DNA of 64,000 nucleotides from Candidatus Pantoea floridensis (GCF_900215435.1 NZ_OCMY01000003.1:116940-180939), one strand, 5' to 3'; shown: positions 51,194 to 62,263, counted from the first letter of the stretch. Numbers and translations: made by a program. The notes: generated by a model from the letters alone, not told the origin.

Positions 51194-52936
51194 ATGAATC
51201 CTATACCCCAGTCGTCGGATGTGGACGTGGCGGCACAGTGCTTTCTTAATGCGCTTTTCCGGGAAACTCGTGACTGGAAGCATGTATCAGAGGCCCTCCC
51301 AGGTCATAAAGAACACATTCACCTCCCGCTATCGTCATCTCATTCCCTCTCTTTTCCACTGCGCTATTTTTCTCCAACACAGCATCATCAGTATCAGTTC
51401 CCTGCCCTGCTCATCAGCCATTCGTCCCCTGAGGGTGAACCTGTTAACGTCCAGACCTGGGTGTCATTGATCCTGGAAAAACCCGCAATCCGGACGGAAT
51501 TGAACAGGAACGTCATCAAGCGGTTCCAGCAGCGGGTGCTTGCAAGTCATACCAATACCTGGCAGGCCATCAGACTTCGTCATCGCTGGTCTGATTTACG
51601 GTTAAGACCTCTTGCTTTCTCCGACGCTGAACAGGCCCTCCTTGTGGGACATGCATTCCATCCTGCGCCAAAATCGCATGAGCCTTTCAATGACGCTGAG
51701 GCACTCCGCTACCTTCCTGAATTTGGGTCTAGATTCCCGTTGCGTTGGTTATCTGTTGAATGCCAGTACATTGCCGGTGAAAGCCTCGGTTTGACACTAC
51801 GCGCCAGATTACTGCGCATTGCCGCCCAGAATGCGCCGGGCTTGCTGCACCATTTTTCTGATACACACTGGTTGGTACCGATGCACCCCTGGCAGGCACA
51901 ACATTTGCTGTCGCAATCCTGGTGCCAGCAGCTGGTTACTCACGGTGCAGTGTCGGATTTAGGTGAGGCCGGTAGTAGCTGGTTTCCCACCAGTTCATCA
52001 CGCTCGCTTTATTCCCCCGCCAGCAACGACATGATCAAGTTTTCGCTTAGCGTTCGTTTGACCAACTCTGTACGGACCTTGTCAGTCAAGGAGGTGAAAC
52101 GCGGAATGCGTCTTGCTCGCCTTGCTCAGACAGCACGCTGGCAGGCTTTGCAGCTGCAACATCCCACCATGAGGGTTATGCAGGAAGATGGCTGGGCCGG
52201 GTTACGGAATGAAGAGGGTGCCATCCAGGAAGAGAGTCTGATGGCACTTCGCGTAAACCTGCTTTTCGACATGCCAGCAACACAAACCAATGTGCTGGTC
52301 AGCCTGACCCAGGCTGCGCCTGATGGGGGGGATAGCCTGCTGGCCGCGGCAGTCAGAAGGCTGAGCATCAGACTGGGACTGTCATTAACTCAAGCGGCGC
52401 AATGCTGGTTAAATGCCTATTGCGATCACGTGCTGCTTCCCCTGTTCAGCACTGAAGCCAACTTCGGCCTCGTGTTGCTGGCGCATCAGCAAAATATCCT
52501 GGTAGAAATGCAGGAAGATCTCCCCATCGGCTTGCTGTATCGAGACTGCCAGGGGAGCGGCTTTACAGACAATGCCAGCGACTGGCTTGCTGACATTGAC
52601 GAAGCCGACGCAGAAAACCGCTTCAGTCGGGAGCAGGTGCTGCGCTACTTCCCTTACTACCTGTTAGTGAACTCAACCCTTGCCGTCACTGCAGCGCTTG
52701 GCGCAGCTGGCTTTGCCACTGAACGGCACCTTATGGATCAGGTCCGCGACAAGCTGACTGCCCTGCGTAACCACGTCATTGATACGCGCACCCTCGATTA
52801 CGTGCTCGATAGCAAACACTGGAACTGCAAGGGCAACTTCCATTGCTACCTCCACGATCATAACGAAAACACCATCGTCAATCCGGCGGTGATCTATTTC
52901 GATTTCCAGAATCCGTTTTACAGGGAGAATGCATGA
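51194..52936 (+). CDS. iucA: IucA, aerobactin synthetase subunit
   Basis: 580 residues from the ATG at 51194, chosen because MNPIPQSSDVDVAAQCFLNA lines up with E. coli IucA (MILPSEKSATDVAAQCFLNA). NIS synthetase of the IucA/IucC family; adds N6-acetyl-N6-hydroxylysine to citrate. Marks: GHAFHPAPKSHEPFN, FPLHPWQ-equivalent VPMHPWQAQHLLSQ, FPTSSSRSLYSPASNDMIKF with ATP-binding residues, SLSVRLTNSVRTLSVKEVKR, and IGLLYRDCQGSGF. The next gene overlaps its stop (ATGA). First gene of iucABCD-iutA. Confidence 0.95.
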   Translation: MNPIPQSSDVDVAAQCFLNALFRETRDWKHVSEALPGHKEHIHLPLSSSHSLSFPLRYFSPTQHHQYQFPALLISHSSPEGEPVNVQTWVSLILEKPAIRTELNRNVIKRFQQRVLASHTNTWQAIRLRHRWSDLRLRPLAFSDAEQALLVGHAFHPAPKSHEPFNDAEALRYLPEFGSRFPLRWLSVECQYIAGESLGLTLRARLLRIAAQNAPGLLHHFSDTHWLVPMHPWQAQHLLSQSWCQQLVTHGAVSDLGEAGSSWFPTSSSRSLYSPASNDMIKFSLSVRLTNSVRTLSVKEVKRGMRLARLAQTARWQALQLQHPTMRVMQEDGWAGLRNEEGAIQEESLMALRVNLLFDMPATQTNVLVSLTQAAPDGGDSLLAAAVRRLSIRLGLSLTQAAQCWLNAYCDHVLLPLFSTEANFGLVLLAHQQNILVEMQEDLPIGLLYRDCQGSGFTDNASDWLADIDEADAENRFSREQVLRYFPYYLLVNSTLAVTAALGAAGFATERHLMDQVRDKLTALRNHVIDTRTLDYVLDSKHWNCKGNFHCYLHDHNENTIVNPAVIYFDFQNPFYRENA

Positions 52937-53877
52937 TGCCACAGGCAAATATTGTTCATGTAAATCAGGGGTTTCACTGCACACTTTCGGAACAGGCCTT
53001 ACCGTTACTGCTCGGGCTGGATAACAGCGCATCTTTACCGCTTGTCACGTCTATTCCGTCCGGTTGGCTTGTCGATGCCGTCGACCAGTTACTGGTTGCT
53101 GCACCGTACCTCAATGGTATTCACCTCCCCTGGGAACAGTGGCAACACGAACCTCAGGCGCAGCAACTCTTTGACGCTATCCACGGCGACTACTTCTCAC
53201 GTGAAACCTTTTGGCAGTTACCAGTCTGGCGCTGCGGCGAGCACCGGGTTACCAGCGGCAAGATGCAATTTGAACAGGAACGCCAGCTGTATTATCCCGT
53301 GCGTCCGGCTCGTCCAGAAGGCGAGGTATATCGCCGTTACGATCCACAAATTAAGCGAACACTCAGTTTCCGCGTGGCTGATGTCACACAGGACTCCGCG
53401 TGCCTGACTCGGTGGATGAACGAACCTCGCGTCAATGCCTTCTGGGAGATGGCCGGGCCGGAGCAAGAAACCTACCTGCGTAAACAGCTCGACTCAGCTT
53501 ACTGCTATCCGCTGATTGGCTGCTTTGACGATCATCCGTTTGGCTATTTCGAAGTTTACTGGGCAGCCGAGGATCGTATTGGTCGCCATTATCGCTGGCA
53601 GCCTTATGATCGCGGTTTGCACATGTTGGTGGGGGAAGAAAGGTGGCGCGGCCCGCACCATATCCGTAGTTGGTTGCGCGGGCTGACACACTATCTTTTT
53701 CTCGACGAACCGCGCACCCAACGCGTGGTGGCTGAACCGCGCTACGACAATCATCGTTTGTTCCGCCATCTTCCTGTTGCCGGCTACCACACGCTGAAGG
53801 AGTTCGACTTCCCTCACAAACGTTCGCGTTTGGTAATGAGTGAACGCCAGCATTTCTTTACGGAGGTCGGCTTGTGA
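52933..53877 (+). CDS. iucB: IucB, N6-hydroxylysine acetyltransferase
   Basis: 314 residues, the family length. ATGATG at 52933 overlaps the iucA stop; either ATG is possible. The C-terminal half is the GNAT-type domain: LTRWMNEPRVNAFWEMAGPE, LIGCFDDHPFGYFEVYWAAE, IGRHYRWQPYDRGLHMLVGE and RWRGPHHIRSWLRGLTHYLF with the closing RVVAEPRYDNHRLF. It acetylates N6-hydroxylysine using acetyl-CoA, the second step of aerobactin synthesis. Its stop overlaps the GTG of iucC. Confidence 0.94.
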   Translation: MMPQANIVHVNQGFHCTLSEQALPLLLGLDNSASLPLVTSIPSGWLVDAVDQLLVAAPYLNGIHLPWEQWQHEPQAQQLFDAIHGDYFSRETFWQLPVWRCGEHRVTSGKMQFEQERQLYYPVRPARPEGEVYRRYDPQIKRTLSFRVADVTQDSACLTRWMNEPRVNAFWEMAGPEQETYLRKQLDSAYCYPLIGCFDDHPFGYFEVYWAAEDRIGRHYRWQPYDRGLHMLVGEERWRGPHHIRSWLRGLTHYLFLDEPRTQRVVAEPRYDNHRLFRHLPVAGYHTLKEFDFPHKRSRLVMSERQHFFTEVGL

Positions 53878-55601
53878 TATGGGAGCAGGTTAATCGCGAG
53901 ATGATCGCCAAGATTCTCGCTGAACTCGAGTATGAGCATGCGTTGTATGCCATCGAAAAGAGCCCGGACCGCTGGACGATTTCTATTGGCAACGCGTGCT
54001 GGGAATTTGCAGCAAGTCGCGGCATCTGGGGGTGGCTTCATATCGATCCAGCCTCGCTCAGTGGCGGTCCAACCGAAGCCGATGCCCTGATGCATCAGTT
54101 GGCCGTTGTACTGGAGATGAACGATGCCCAGACGGCTGAGCATTTAGAGGATCTCTACGCAACACTGCGCGGTGATTTACAACTGCAGGAAGCGCGCCAG
54201 TCGCTGACCGCCGAAGACCTGATCGATTTAGCCCCTGATGAACTGCAATGTCTGCTCGGCGGACATCCTAAGTTCATTTTCAATAAAGGGCGTCGCGGAT
54301 GGGGAATTGATGCATTGCGTGCCTATGCGCCGGAGTATCGGAACCGTTTCCGTCTGCACTGGATTGCTGTGCGACGCGACAAATTCGTTTGGTGTCACGA
54401 TGAGGATTGCGATATCTCAGCATTGCTGGCCAGCGCCATGGACGACGCCGAGTTAAATCGCTTCCGTCAATGCTGGCAAGCATTGAGTCTCGACGGGCAC
54501 TGGATAGCCGTGCCCGTTCATCCTTGGCAGTGGCAGCAAAAAATCGCCATTCATTTCCTGCCTTATCTGGCTCGCCGCGAAATAATTGATCTGGGGGAAT
54601 TTGGTGACAGCTACCTGGCACAGCAATCTCTCCGAACGCTGACCAATGTAAGCCGCCCGGCGCGTTTTGATATCAAACTGCCGCTGACCATTTATAATAC
54701 CTCCTGCTATCGCGGCATTCCGGGTAAATACATTGCCACAGGCCCACTCGCGTCAGGCTGGTTAAAGCAGCAATTTGCACAAGATGAAACGCTGCGGGCT
54801 TCTGGTGCACAAATCTTGGCAGAACCGGCCGCAGGATATCTGGCGCACGGGAGCTACGCCGCACTAACTGAAGCACCGTATCGCTATCAGGAGATGCTGG
54901 GTGTCATCTGGCGAGAAAGCCCCTCCAATTATCTGCAACAGGGCGAACAGGCGGTGCTGATGGCGGCATTGATGGAAACGGATAACGCTGAACGCCCTCT
55001 TATCGATGCGTGGATTTCACGCTCTAATTTGAATGCAGAAAGCTGGCTTATCCGAATGTTTGAAGTCGTGGTGATCCCCTTCTATCACCTGATGTGCCGT
55101 TATGGCGTTGCGCTGATTGCACATGGGCAGAATGTCACGCTGGTGATGAAAGACAACATTCCGCAGCGCATTCTGCTCAAGGATTTCCAGGGCGACATGC
55201 GCCTAGTCGATAAAACTTTCCCGGAGGCGGCATCATTGCCTGAACCCGTCAAAGAGGTGACGGCAAGACTCAGCGCAGACTACCTGATCCATGACTTACA
55301 GACCGGGCACTTTGTCACCGTGCTGCGTTTCATCTCCCGTCTCACTCTGCGATCAGGCATCAGTGAAACGCATTTTTACCGGCTTCTGGCGGATGTTCTT
55401 CAGCGATATATGGCCCAGCATCCGGCGATGGCCGAACGCTTTGCGCTGTTCGACCTGTTCAGACCGCAAATCATTCGTGTGGTCCTTAATCCGGTAAAAC
55501 TCACTTTTTCTGAGCATGACCGCGGTAACCGCATGCTGCCAAATTATCTTATCAATCTTGATAACCCCCTCTATCTGGTCACCCGGGAGTCAGAAAAATG
55601 A
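53874..55601 (+). CDS. iucC: IucC, aerobactin synthase
   Basis: 575 residues starting with GTG at 53874, which overlaps the iucB stop (GTGA). It keeps end-to-end similarity to E. coli IucC: ILAELEYEHALYAIEKSPDR, LLGGHPKFIFNKGRRGWGID, VPVHPWQWQQKIAIHFLPYL, LAQQSLRTLTNVSRPARFDI, LPLTIYNTSCYRGIPGKYIA and RILLKDFQGDMRLVDKTFPE. It couples the second acetyl-hydroxylysine to the citrate derivative, giving aerobactin. Its stop overlaps the ATG of iucD. Confidence 0.95.
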   Translation: MIWEQVNREMIAKILAELEYEHALYAIEKSPDRWTISIGNACWEFAASRGIWGWLHIDPASLSGGPTEADALMHQLAVVLEMNDAQTAEHLEDLYATLRGDLQLQEARQSLTAEDLIDLAPDELQCLLGGHPKFIFNKGRRGWGIDALRAYAPEYRNRFRLHWIAVRRDKFVWCHDEDCDISALLASAMDDAELNRFRQCWQALSLDGHWIAVPVHPWQWQQKIAIHFLPYLARREIIDLGEFGDSYLAQQSLRTLTNVSRPARFDIKLPLTIYNTSCYRGIPGKYIATGPLASGWLKQQFAQDETLRASGAQILAEPAAGYLAHGSYAALTEAPYRYQEMLGVIWRESPSNYLQQGEQAVLMAALMETDNAERPLIDAWISRSNLNAESWLIRMFEVVVIPFYHLMCRYGVALIAHGQNVTLVMKDNIPQRILLKDFQGDMRLVDKTFPEAASLPEPVKEVTARLSADYLIHDLQTGHFVTVLRFISRLTLRSGISETHFYRLLADVLQRYMAQHPAMAERFALFDLFRPQIIRVVLNPVKLTFSEHDRGNRMLPNYLINLDNPLYLVTRESEK

Positions 55602-56923
55602 AAACGTACGATTTTATAGGTATAGGCATTGGTCCATTCAACCTGAGCGTTGCTGCACTGGCTGAAGGGCTGGAAGGATTTACCTCCCTTTTTCTCGAAC
55701 GCAAGCCTCAGTTCGCCTGGCATCCTGGCATGATGGTGCCCGACTGCTCCATGCAAACCAGCTTTCTTAAAGATCTGGTGAGCGCGGTGGAGCCAACAAA
55801 TCGCTATAGCTTCGTTAACTATCTGGTACAGCGTAAAAAATTCTACCGTTTTCTGACCACCGAACAACGCACAGTGTCCCGCGAGGAGTTTTCTGATTAC
55901 CTCGCCTGGGCGGCCACACGACTCAGTAATCTGGCATTCAATCAGTCGGTCACCTGCGTTAGTTTCAATGATGTGGCTCAACTGTTCACTGTTGAAACCG
56001 CTCAGGAACGTTTCCAGGCGCGTCATGTTTGTCTTGGCATTGGTAAACAGGCAAATCTGCCAGGGTGCGTCACAGAGCAAAGCGATCGCTGCTTCCACGC
56101 CAGCGAGATGATGCTTCGCCGGCCAGATTTAAGGGGAAAACGCGTCACTATTGTCGGCGGCGGTCAGAGCGGTGCCGATTTATTTCTGAATACCTTCCGA
56201 GGCGAATGGGGCCAGCCCGCTGCGCTGAACTGGGTTTCGCGTAGAAATAACTTCAATGCGCTAGACGAAGCCGCCTTTGCCAATGAGTACTTCACCCCGG
56301 AATATCTTGAGAGTTTCTCAACCTTGGGTGAAAGCGCTCGCCAGCAGATGCTGAATGAACAAAAAATGACGTCTGACGGCATTACAACGGAATCACTGCT
56401 CGCAATCTATCGGGCAATGTACCACCGCTTTGAGGTTTTGCGTGAAAAGCCCTGGGCACATTTAATGCCATCCCGTTCGGTTACCCATATTGCAGAGAAT
56501 GGGGGTCATCAGCGCCTGACACTTTGCCATCAACTCGATCATGGGGAAGAACAGCTGGCCACCGATGTGGTGATTTTTGCTACTGGTTACCGTCCAGCCC
56601 GCCCTGCTTTTCTTGCGCCCATTGCCCATCGATTGCAGCTGGACCCGGATGAAAGCTTCCAGATTAACACCGATTTCACGCTTAACTGGAACGGTCCATC
56701 GAACAATCGCCTTTTCGCCGTCAACGTCGGGATGCAAAGCCTGGGCATTGCGGAACCTCAACTCAGCCTGATGGCCTGGCGTGCCGCACGCATTCTCAAT
56801 CGCGCGCATCCGGATGAACCCTTCGAGCTGACTACCACTCCTGGCGTAATCCAATGGCGCACACAGCAGCCAGAGGTAAATGGTCAGGATCGTCAACGAC
56901 CCGTTAATTCAGTTCAATGTTGA
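55598..56923 (+). CDS. iucD: IucD, L-lysine N6-monooxygenase
   Basis: 441 residues, starting at the ATG overlapping the iucC stop. FAD motif DFIGIGIGPFNLSVAALAEG near the N-terminus, PDCSMQTSFLKDLVSAVEPT (family-typical), NADPH-binding VTIVGGGQSGADLFLNTF and the C-terminal ATGYRPARPAFL with LFAVNVGMQSLGIAEPQLSL. It hydroxylates lysine at N6 in the first step of aerobactin synthesis. Followed 26 bases later by iutA. Confidence 0.95.
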   Translation: MKTYDFIGIGIGPFNLSVAALAEGLEGFTSLFLERKPQFAWHPGMMVPDCSMQTSFLKDLVSAVEPTNRYSFVNYLVQRKKFYRFLTTEQRTVSREEFSDYLAWAATRLSNLAFNQSVTCVSFNDVAQLFTVETAQERFQARHVCLGIGKQANLPGCVTEQSDRCFHASEMMLRRPDLRGKRVTIVGGGQSGADLFLNTFRGEWGQPAALNWVSRRNNFNALDEAAFANEYFTPEYLESFSTLGESARQQMLNEQKMTSDGITTESLLAIYRAMYHRFEVLREKPWAHLMPSRSVTHIAENGGHQRLTLCHQLDHGEEQLATDVVIFATGYRPARPAFLAPIAHRLQLDPDESFQINTDFTLNWNGPSNNRLFAVNVGMQSLGIAEPQLSLMAWRAARILNRAHPDEPFELTTTPGVIQWRTQQPEVNGQDRQRPVNSVQC

Positions 56924-56948
56924 ACACTTCATCGGAAAAAAATAACAA

Positions 56949-59138
56949 ATGAAACAGCCATATCTCTGGGTTTTAAAACCATGTTTGCTGGCGATGCTCT
57001 CTTCCGGCGCCTGGGCTGAAGAGCCTAATGAAGACCAGCTGGTCGTCTCCGCCAGCCGCGCCCATCGCAGCGTTGCGGAAATGGCGCAGACCACGTGGAT
57101 AATTGAGCAGGCTGAAATCGAGCAGCAGGTTCAGGGTGGTAAAGAGTTGAAAGAAGTGCTGGCGCAACTCATTCCGGGCATGGACGTCAGCAGTCAGGGC
57201 CGAACCAACTACGGTATGAACATGCGTGGTCGTTCCATGATGGTAATGGTAGACGGTGTCCGCCTAAACTCATCACGCAGCGACAGCCGCCAGCTTGATT
57301 CCATCGATCCCTTCAACATTGAGCGTATTGAGGTGATTTCCGGCGCGACCTCACTCTACGGCGGCGGCAGCACCGGTGGCCTGATTAACATCGTCACCAA
57401 AAAAGGCCAGGCAGGCACCGAAGTGGAGTTGCAAACCGGTACCAAGAGCGGCTTTAACAGCCATAACGATCATGATGAGAATATCGCTGCGGCCGTGAGC
57501 GGAGGTAACGACAAGGCCTCCGGTCGTGTGTCCGTGGCTTATCAGCGTTATGGCGGCTGGTATGACGGCAAAGGCGATGAGGTGATCATCGATAATACCC
57601 AGACCGGGCTGCAGTATTCGGACCGTCTGGATCTGATGGGCACCGGAACGCTGAACATCGATGAAAACCAGCAGTTGCAGCTCACCACGCAATATTTCAA
57701 AAGTGAATCGGATGGTAAGCACGGGCTGTATCTGGGCGAGAACTTCTCGGCGGTGACCGGTTCGGGTAACGCCTATAACGCTGGTAATCTCAACTCCGAT
57801 CGCCTGCCCGGCACTGAACGCCACCTGATAAACCTGCAGTACTCTAACACTGATTTTCTCGGCCAGGATTTAGTAGCGCAGATTTACTATCGTGATGAAA
57901 ACCTGACTTTCTACCCCTTCCCCACTCTCAGCGGTGGTCGGGTAACCAGTATTGGCGCGTCACAGCAGAAGACGGATTTCTACGGCGGTAAGCTGACTAT
58001 AAACAGCAAGCCCGTTGATTCGCTTTCGCTGACGTATGGTGTCGATGCTGAGCACGAAACTTTCGATGCCAATCAGCAGTTCTTTGACCTGAACACTGCG
58101 GCGCAGAGCGGCGGGATGACGCTGGAAAACGCCTATAACGTTGGCCGATATCCGGGCTACAGCATCACCAACCTTGCGCCTTTCCTGCAGTCCAGCTATG
58201 ACATTGATGCCATCACGCTAAGCGGCGGTGTGCGTTATCAGTACACGAAAAACAAAGTGGATGATTTTGTTGGCTACGCCCAGCAGCAGGCCTTAGCCAC
58301 TGGTATTGCAACATCGGCTGACGCCGTACCGGGTGGCTCAACCAATTACAATAATCTGCTGTTAAACGCGGGGATCCTGGGCCGCATTACCGAGCGCCAG
58401 CAGGTTTGGTTTAACTTCTCCCAGGGCTTTGAAATTCCGGATCTGGCGAAATATTACGGCTCAGGTACCTACCAGTTGGAGAACGGGCATTACAACCTGA
58501 CCAACAGCGTTAACGTGAATAACTCTAAACTGGACGGCATTAAAGTTGATGCCTACGAGCTCGGCTGGCGCTTCACCGGTGATAATCTGCGTACACAGCT
58601 GGCGGCTTACTATTCACTTTCAGACAAAACCATCAGCATCAATAAAACCGACATGACCATTAATCTGGACGACGATAAGCGACGGATTTATGGCGTTGAG
58701 GGTCAGGTCGATTATTTCTTCAGTGACAGTGAATGGAGCAGTGGCTCGAATTTCAACATCATCAAATCAGAAACGCGCGTCGACGGAAAATGGGAGAAGC
58801 TGACTATCGACAGCGCCAGCCCGTCTAAATTCAGTGCCTGGCTGAACTGGGCACCGGGCGACTGGAATCTGCGGGTACAGAGCACGCAAACCTTCGATGT
58901 TTCCGATGCTGATGGCAAGAAAATTAATGGCTATAACACCGTTGATTTCCTGGGGAGTTACGCACTGCCGGTTGGAAAACTCAGCTTTAGCGTCGAGAAC
59001 CTGCTGGACAAGGATTACACCACTGCGTGGGGACAACGCGCACCGGGGTTGTACAGCCCGACCTATGGTGATGCCGGACTCTATACTTATAAAGGACGCG
59101 GCAGGACTTTTGGCCTGAATTATTCGGTCGTGTTCTGA
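56949..59138 (+). CDS. iutA: IutA, ferric-aerobactin TonB-dependent receptor
   Basis: 729 residues. Signal peptide 1-23 (PYLWVLKPCLLAMLSSGAWA), TonB box region EDQLVVSASRA, plug with LKEVLAQLIPGMDVSSQGRT, NYGMNMRGRSMMVMVDGVRL and IEVISGATSLYGGGSTGGLI, then the barrel with a closing GRTFGLNYSVVF (terminal Phe). Pattern and location behind iucD identify IutA, the outer-membrane receptor for ferric aerobactin. It completes the synthesis-uptake island. Confidence 0.94.
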   Translation: MKQPYLWVLKPCLLAMLSSGAWAEEPNEDQLVVSASRAHRSVAEMAQTTWIIEQAEIEQQVQGGKELKEVLAQLIPGMDVSSQGRTNYGMNMRGRSMMVMVDGVRLNSSRSDSRQLDSIDPFNIERIEVISGATSLYGGGSTGGLINIVTKKGQAGTEVELQTGTKSGFNSHNDHDENIAAAVSGGNDKASGRVSVAYQRYGGWYDGKGDEVIIDNTQTGLQYSDRLDLMGTGTLNIDENQQLQLTTQYFKSESDGKHGLYLGENFSAVTGSGNAYNAGNLNSDRLPGTERHLINLQYSNTDFLGQDLVAQIYYRDENLTFYPFPTLSGGRVTSIGASQQKTDFYGGKLTINSKPVDSLSLTYGVDAEHETFDANQQFFDLNTAAQSGGMTLENAYNVGRYPGYSITNLAPFLQSSYDIDAITLSGGVRYQYTKNKVDDFVGYAQQQALATGIATSADAVPGGSTNYNNLLLNAGILGRITERQQVWFNFSQGFEIPDLAKYYGSGTYQLENGHYNLTNSVNVNNSKLDGIKVDAYELGWRFTGDNLRTQLAAYYSLSDKTISINKTDMTINLDDDKRRIYGVEGQVDYFFSDSEWSSGSNFNIIKSETRVDGKWEKLTIDSASPSKFSAWLNWAPGDWNLRVQSTQTFDVSDADGKKINGYNTVDFLGSYALPVGKLSFSVENLLDKDYTTAWGQRAPGLYSPTYGDAGLYTYKGRGRTFGLNYSVVF

Positions 59139-59356
59139 TCATCTACTGGCATCTGCTCAGGCAGATGCCAGTAGCAGAATAGGTTGAGTCAAGTAAGCTA
59201 AAGATACTGAAGATTTAAGCCCGTCATATTTGTGACTTAGCGTATTGTTTTTAACTTCTATCCCCTCCTTTATGAGTGACCCTAACCCGAAATCCTGCTC
59301 CATTCAGAAACAGAATTCCGGCATGGTATTCACTTCCCCGAGCGGAGTTTGTGCCG

Positions 59357-59650
59357 ATGGAAAAGTCACGATTCACCGAAGAGCAGGTTGTCTTTGCCCT
59401 GAAGCAGGCTGAGCAGGGTACGCCCGTGCCCGAAGTCTGTCGCAAGCTGGGCATCTAAGACGCCAAGTTTTACACCTGGCGAAAAAGTACGGCGGGATTT
59501 CTCTTTCAGAACTCAAGCACATGCGGCAGCTCGAGGAAGAAAACCTTCGCCTTAAAAAGCTGGTTGCCGACCTGAGCCTCGACAAGGCCATGCTGCAGGA
59601 CTTGCTGGCAAAAAAGTGCCGAAGTTGCCGCGCAGGTAGTGACCGTTAAC
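59357..59650 (+). pseudogene. IS3-family (IS407 group) OrfA remnant
   Basis: MEKSRFTEEQVVFALKQAEQ GTPVPEVCRKLGI is the OrfA helix-turn-helix, but TAA follows instead of the serine codon; the frame goes on DAKFYTWRK, then loses one base (CGAAAAAGTACGG) and continues YGGISLSELKHMRQLEEENL, RLKKLVADLSLDKAMLQDLL in the next frame. No OrfB follows. A relic at the border between the aerobactin island and the phosphoketolase genes. Confidence 0.85.
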
Positions 59651-59905
59651 CGGCGCACCGTTTTCTTCCTGCCAGGCGATCAGGTCCACGGTCCAAGATA
59701 TTTAAACTGCTGATATAAACATAATTATGATTTTGCGAAATTTAATAATCCTTTGATAATAAACCATAAAAACATCATAATACACTTACCGTCAAGCACG
59801 TAGTATTGACTTCCTTGAATTACGGATAATTAAACGTATTTAAGGCATAATCACTGACTGTGAAATTTACCCTACTCGTATGCGGAGACGTCTCTTCCAA
59901 TTAAT

Positions 59906-62263
59906 CTATTCAGTCCCCTTCCATATCCAATTTTTTACTTCAGGTAGATCGTCCCCATTCTCCCGGACGTATCGATGATGTTCAGCAATACGTTCCTGAA
60001 GATCGTCAAGTAGTTCTGGATGGCGGTCAGCCAGCCCCGGCACATGAATTATCGCTGCCTGTGCCAGATGATAGCGATCCAGTTCGTTCAGCACGGTCAT
60101 ATCGAAAGGTGTGGTTGTAGCCCCTTCTTCATTAAAACCATGCACATGGAAGTTTCGATGATTGTTACGCTGATAAGTGAGTCGGTGAATTAAGCTGGGA
60201 TAACCGTGGAAAGCAAAGATCACCGGCTTGTCGCAGGTAAATAAGGCATCAAATTCAGCCTCGGATTTACCATGTGGATGTTGTTCTTGTGTCTGCATTG
60301 CAAGCAGATCAACGACATTCACAACGCGAATGCGTAAGTCGGGCAGATAGGCGCGTAATAAATCGACTGCTGCCAGCGTTTCCATTGTTGGTACATCGCC
60401 AGCACACGCCATAATGACATCGGGTTCACCCGCACTACTGGCCCATTCCCATACTCCCATGCCGGCTTCACAATGAACAATCGCGCTATCCATGTCCAGC
60501 CACTGAGGTGACGGCTGCTTACCGGCAACAATCACATTGATGCGGTCCCAGGTACGCAGACAATGATCACCTACCCACAGAAGCGTGTTGGCATCCGGCG
60601 GAAGATAGATTCGTACTATGTCGGCTTTTTTATTGGCGACGTGATCGATGAAGCCCGGGTCCTGATGGCTGTAACCGTTATGATCCTGTCGCCAGACGTG
60701 GGAAGAGAGCAGGTAATTAAGCGATGAAACAGGCTTCCGCCAGCCCAGTTTACGCGTCACCTTGAGCCATTTCGCGTGCTGGTTAAACATTGAATCAACA
60801 ATATGGATAAAGGCTTCGTAGCAGTTAAACAGCCCGTGGCGGCCAGTAAGCAGGTAACCTTCTAGCCACCCCTGACACTGATGTTCACTAAGAATTTCCA
60901 TCACCCGGCCATCACGGCCTAGTTGTTCATCATAATCTTTGATAGGTTCCATCCATGTACGGTCAGTGACATCGAAGACCGGTGAGAGACGGTTAGAAGC
61001 CGTTTCATCCGGGCCAAACAAGCGAAAGTTATCCTGGTTGCGTCTGAAAATCTCGCTAAGATAACGGCCAAACAGTTCAGTCGCCTGACCACTGGTGCTG
61101 CCGGGTTGACCAATCTCAAGCGCAAAATCATAGATGTCGGGAGTCCTGAGCTCGCGTCGCAGACGCCCCCCATTTGCATAAGGAGATGATCCCATACGTT
61201 TGTTACCCACGGGTACTAGCGCCCGCAGCTCGGGTTTAAGCCTGCCACTTATGTCGAACAATTCATCTGGCTGATAACTGCGCATCCAGTTTTCAAGTAT
61301 CAGACGATGCGATTCGTCCTCCCTGCACGCAGCAACGGGCACCTGATGCGCGCGCCAGAAGTCCTCGACTTTATTTCCATCAACTTCCTTTGGCCCGGTC
61401 CATCCTTTAGGGCTGCGAAGGACAATCATGGGCCATCGTGGAACGGCCATAGGTTCACTCCCGTTGCGCGTTTCATCCTGAAATTCAGCAATGCTCGTGA
61501 AAGCCACATCCAGCGCCTTTGCCATTTGCCTGTGCATATCGGCAGGTTCATGGCCGCAGACAAATAGTGGTTCATAGCCATAGCCGCTGAAGAGTTGCTT
61601 CAGGTCTTCATCACTGCTGCGTCCCAGGATGGTAGGGTTTGCGATTTTATAACCGTTAAGATGCAGAATGGGTAATACTGTCCCATCACGCCTGGCATTG
61701 AGGAATTTGATACCGTGCCAGCTAGCCGCCAACGGGCCGGTTTCTGCTTCTCCGTCGCCTATAACACAGGGCACGATAAGGTCCGGGTGATCAAAGGCCG
61801 CTCCGAAGGCGTGTGACAGCGAGTATCCCAGCTCTCCCCCCTCATTAATGGAGCCTGGAGTCTCTGGCGCTGCATGACTGGGTATACCGCCGGGGAAAGA
61901 AAACTGTTTGAAAAGACGCTGCATTCCGGCTTCGTCTTCACTAATGTGGGGGTAAACTTCACTGTAGCTTCCCTCAAGCCAGGTGTTTGCTACCATCCCG
62001 GGCCCACCGTGGCCCGGGCCACAAACATACAGCAAATCCAGATCGCGCTGACGGATAATTCGGTTCAGATGGGCATAAATGAAGTTCAGGCCAGGAGTGG
62101 TACCCCAATGTCCCAGCAATCTGGGTTTAATGTGCTCAGGCAGAAGGGGGTTGCGCAACAGCGGGTTGCTCATCAGATAAATCTGCCCCACCGAAAGATA
62201 ATTCGCAGCACGCCAGTATTTATCCAGCAGTTCCAGCTCATTGGTCAATGATTCCTGAGTCAT
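59906..62263 (-). CDS. xfp: Phosphoketolase (xylulose-5-phosphate/fructose-6-phosphate)
   Basis: 785 residues from the ATG at 62263 (TTGAAGGGAAAGATA in front); the extension to 62287 is unnecessary. Thiamine-diphosphate enzyme with [39 protein letters not shown] (phosphoketolase signature), [30 protein letters not shown], and [20 protein letters not shown], the TPP/Mg site. It splits xylulose-5-phosphate or fructose-6-phosphate with phosphate into acetyl phosphate and an aldose phosphate. It lies 201 bases downstream of a pyruvate-oxidase-like gene on the same strand; both would feed an acetyl-phosphate pool. Confidence 0.95.
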   Translation of the reverse strand: MTQESLTNELELLDKYWRAANYLSVGQIYLMSNPLLRNPLLPEHIKPRLLGHWGTTPGLNFIYAHLNRIIRQRDLDLLYVCGPGHGGPGMVANTWLEGSYSEVYPHISEDEAGMQRLFKQFSFPGGIPSHAAPETPGSINEGGELGYSLSHAFGAAFDHPDLIVPCVIGDGEAETGPLAASWHGIKFLNARRDGTVLPILHLNGYKIANPTILGRSSDEDLKQLFSGYGYEPLFVCGHEPADMHRQMAKALDVAFTSIAEFQDETRNGSEPMAVPRWPMIVLRSPKGWTGPKEVDGNKVEDFWRAHQVPVAACREDESHRLILENWMRSYQPDELFDISGRLKPELRALVPVGNKRMGSSPYANGGRLRRELRTPDIYDFALEIGQPGSTSGQATELFGRYLSEIFRRNQDNFRLFGPDETASNRLSPVFDVTDRTWMEPIKDYDEQLGRDGRVMEILSEHQCQGWLEGYLLTGRHGLFNCYEAFIHIVDSMFNQHAKWLKVTRKLGWRKPVSSLNYLLSSHVWRQDHNGYSHQDPGFIDHVANKKADIVRIYLPPDANTLLWVGDHCLRTWDRINVIVAGKQPSPQWLDMDSAIVHCEAGMGVWEWASSAGEPDVIMACAGDVPTMETLAAVDLLRAYLPDLRIRVVNVVDLLAMQTQEQHPHGKSEAEFDALFTCDKPVIFAFHGYPSLIHRLTYQRNNHRNFHVHGFNEEGATTTPFDMTVLNELDRYHLAQAAIIHVPGLADRHPELLDDLQERIAEHHRYVRENGDDLPEVKNWIWKGTE

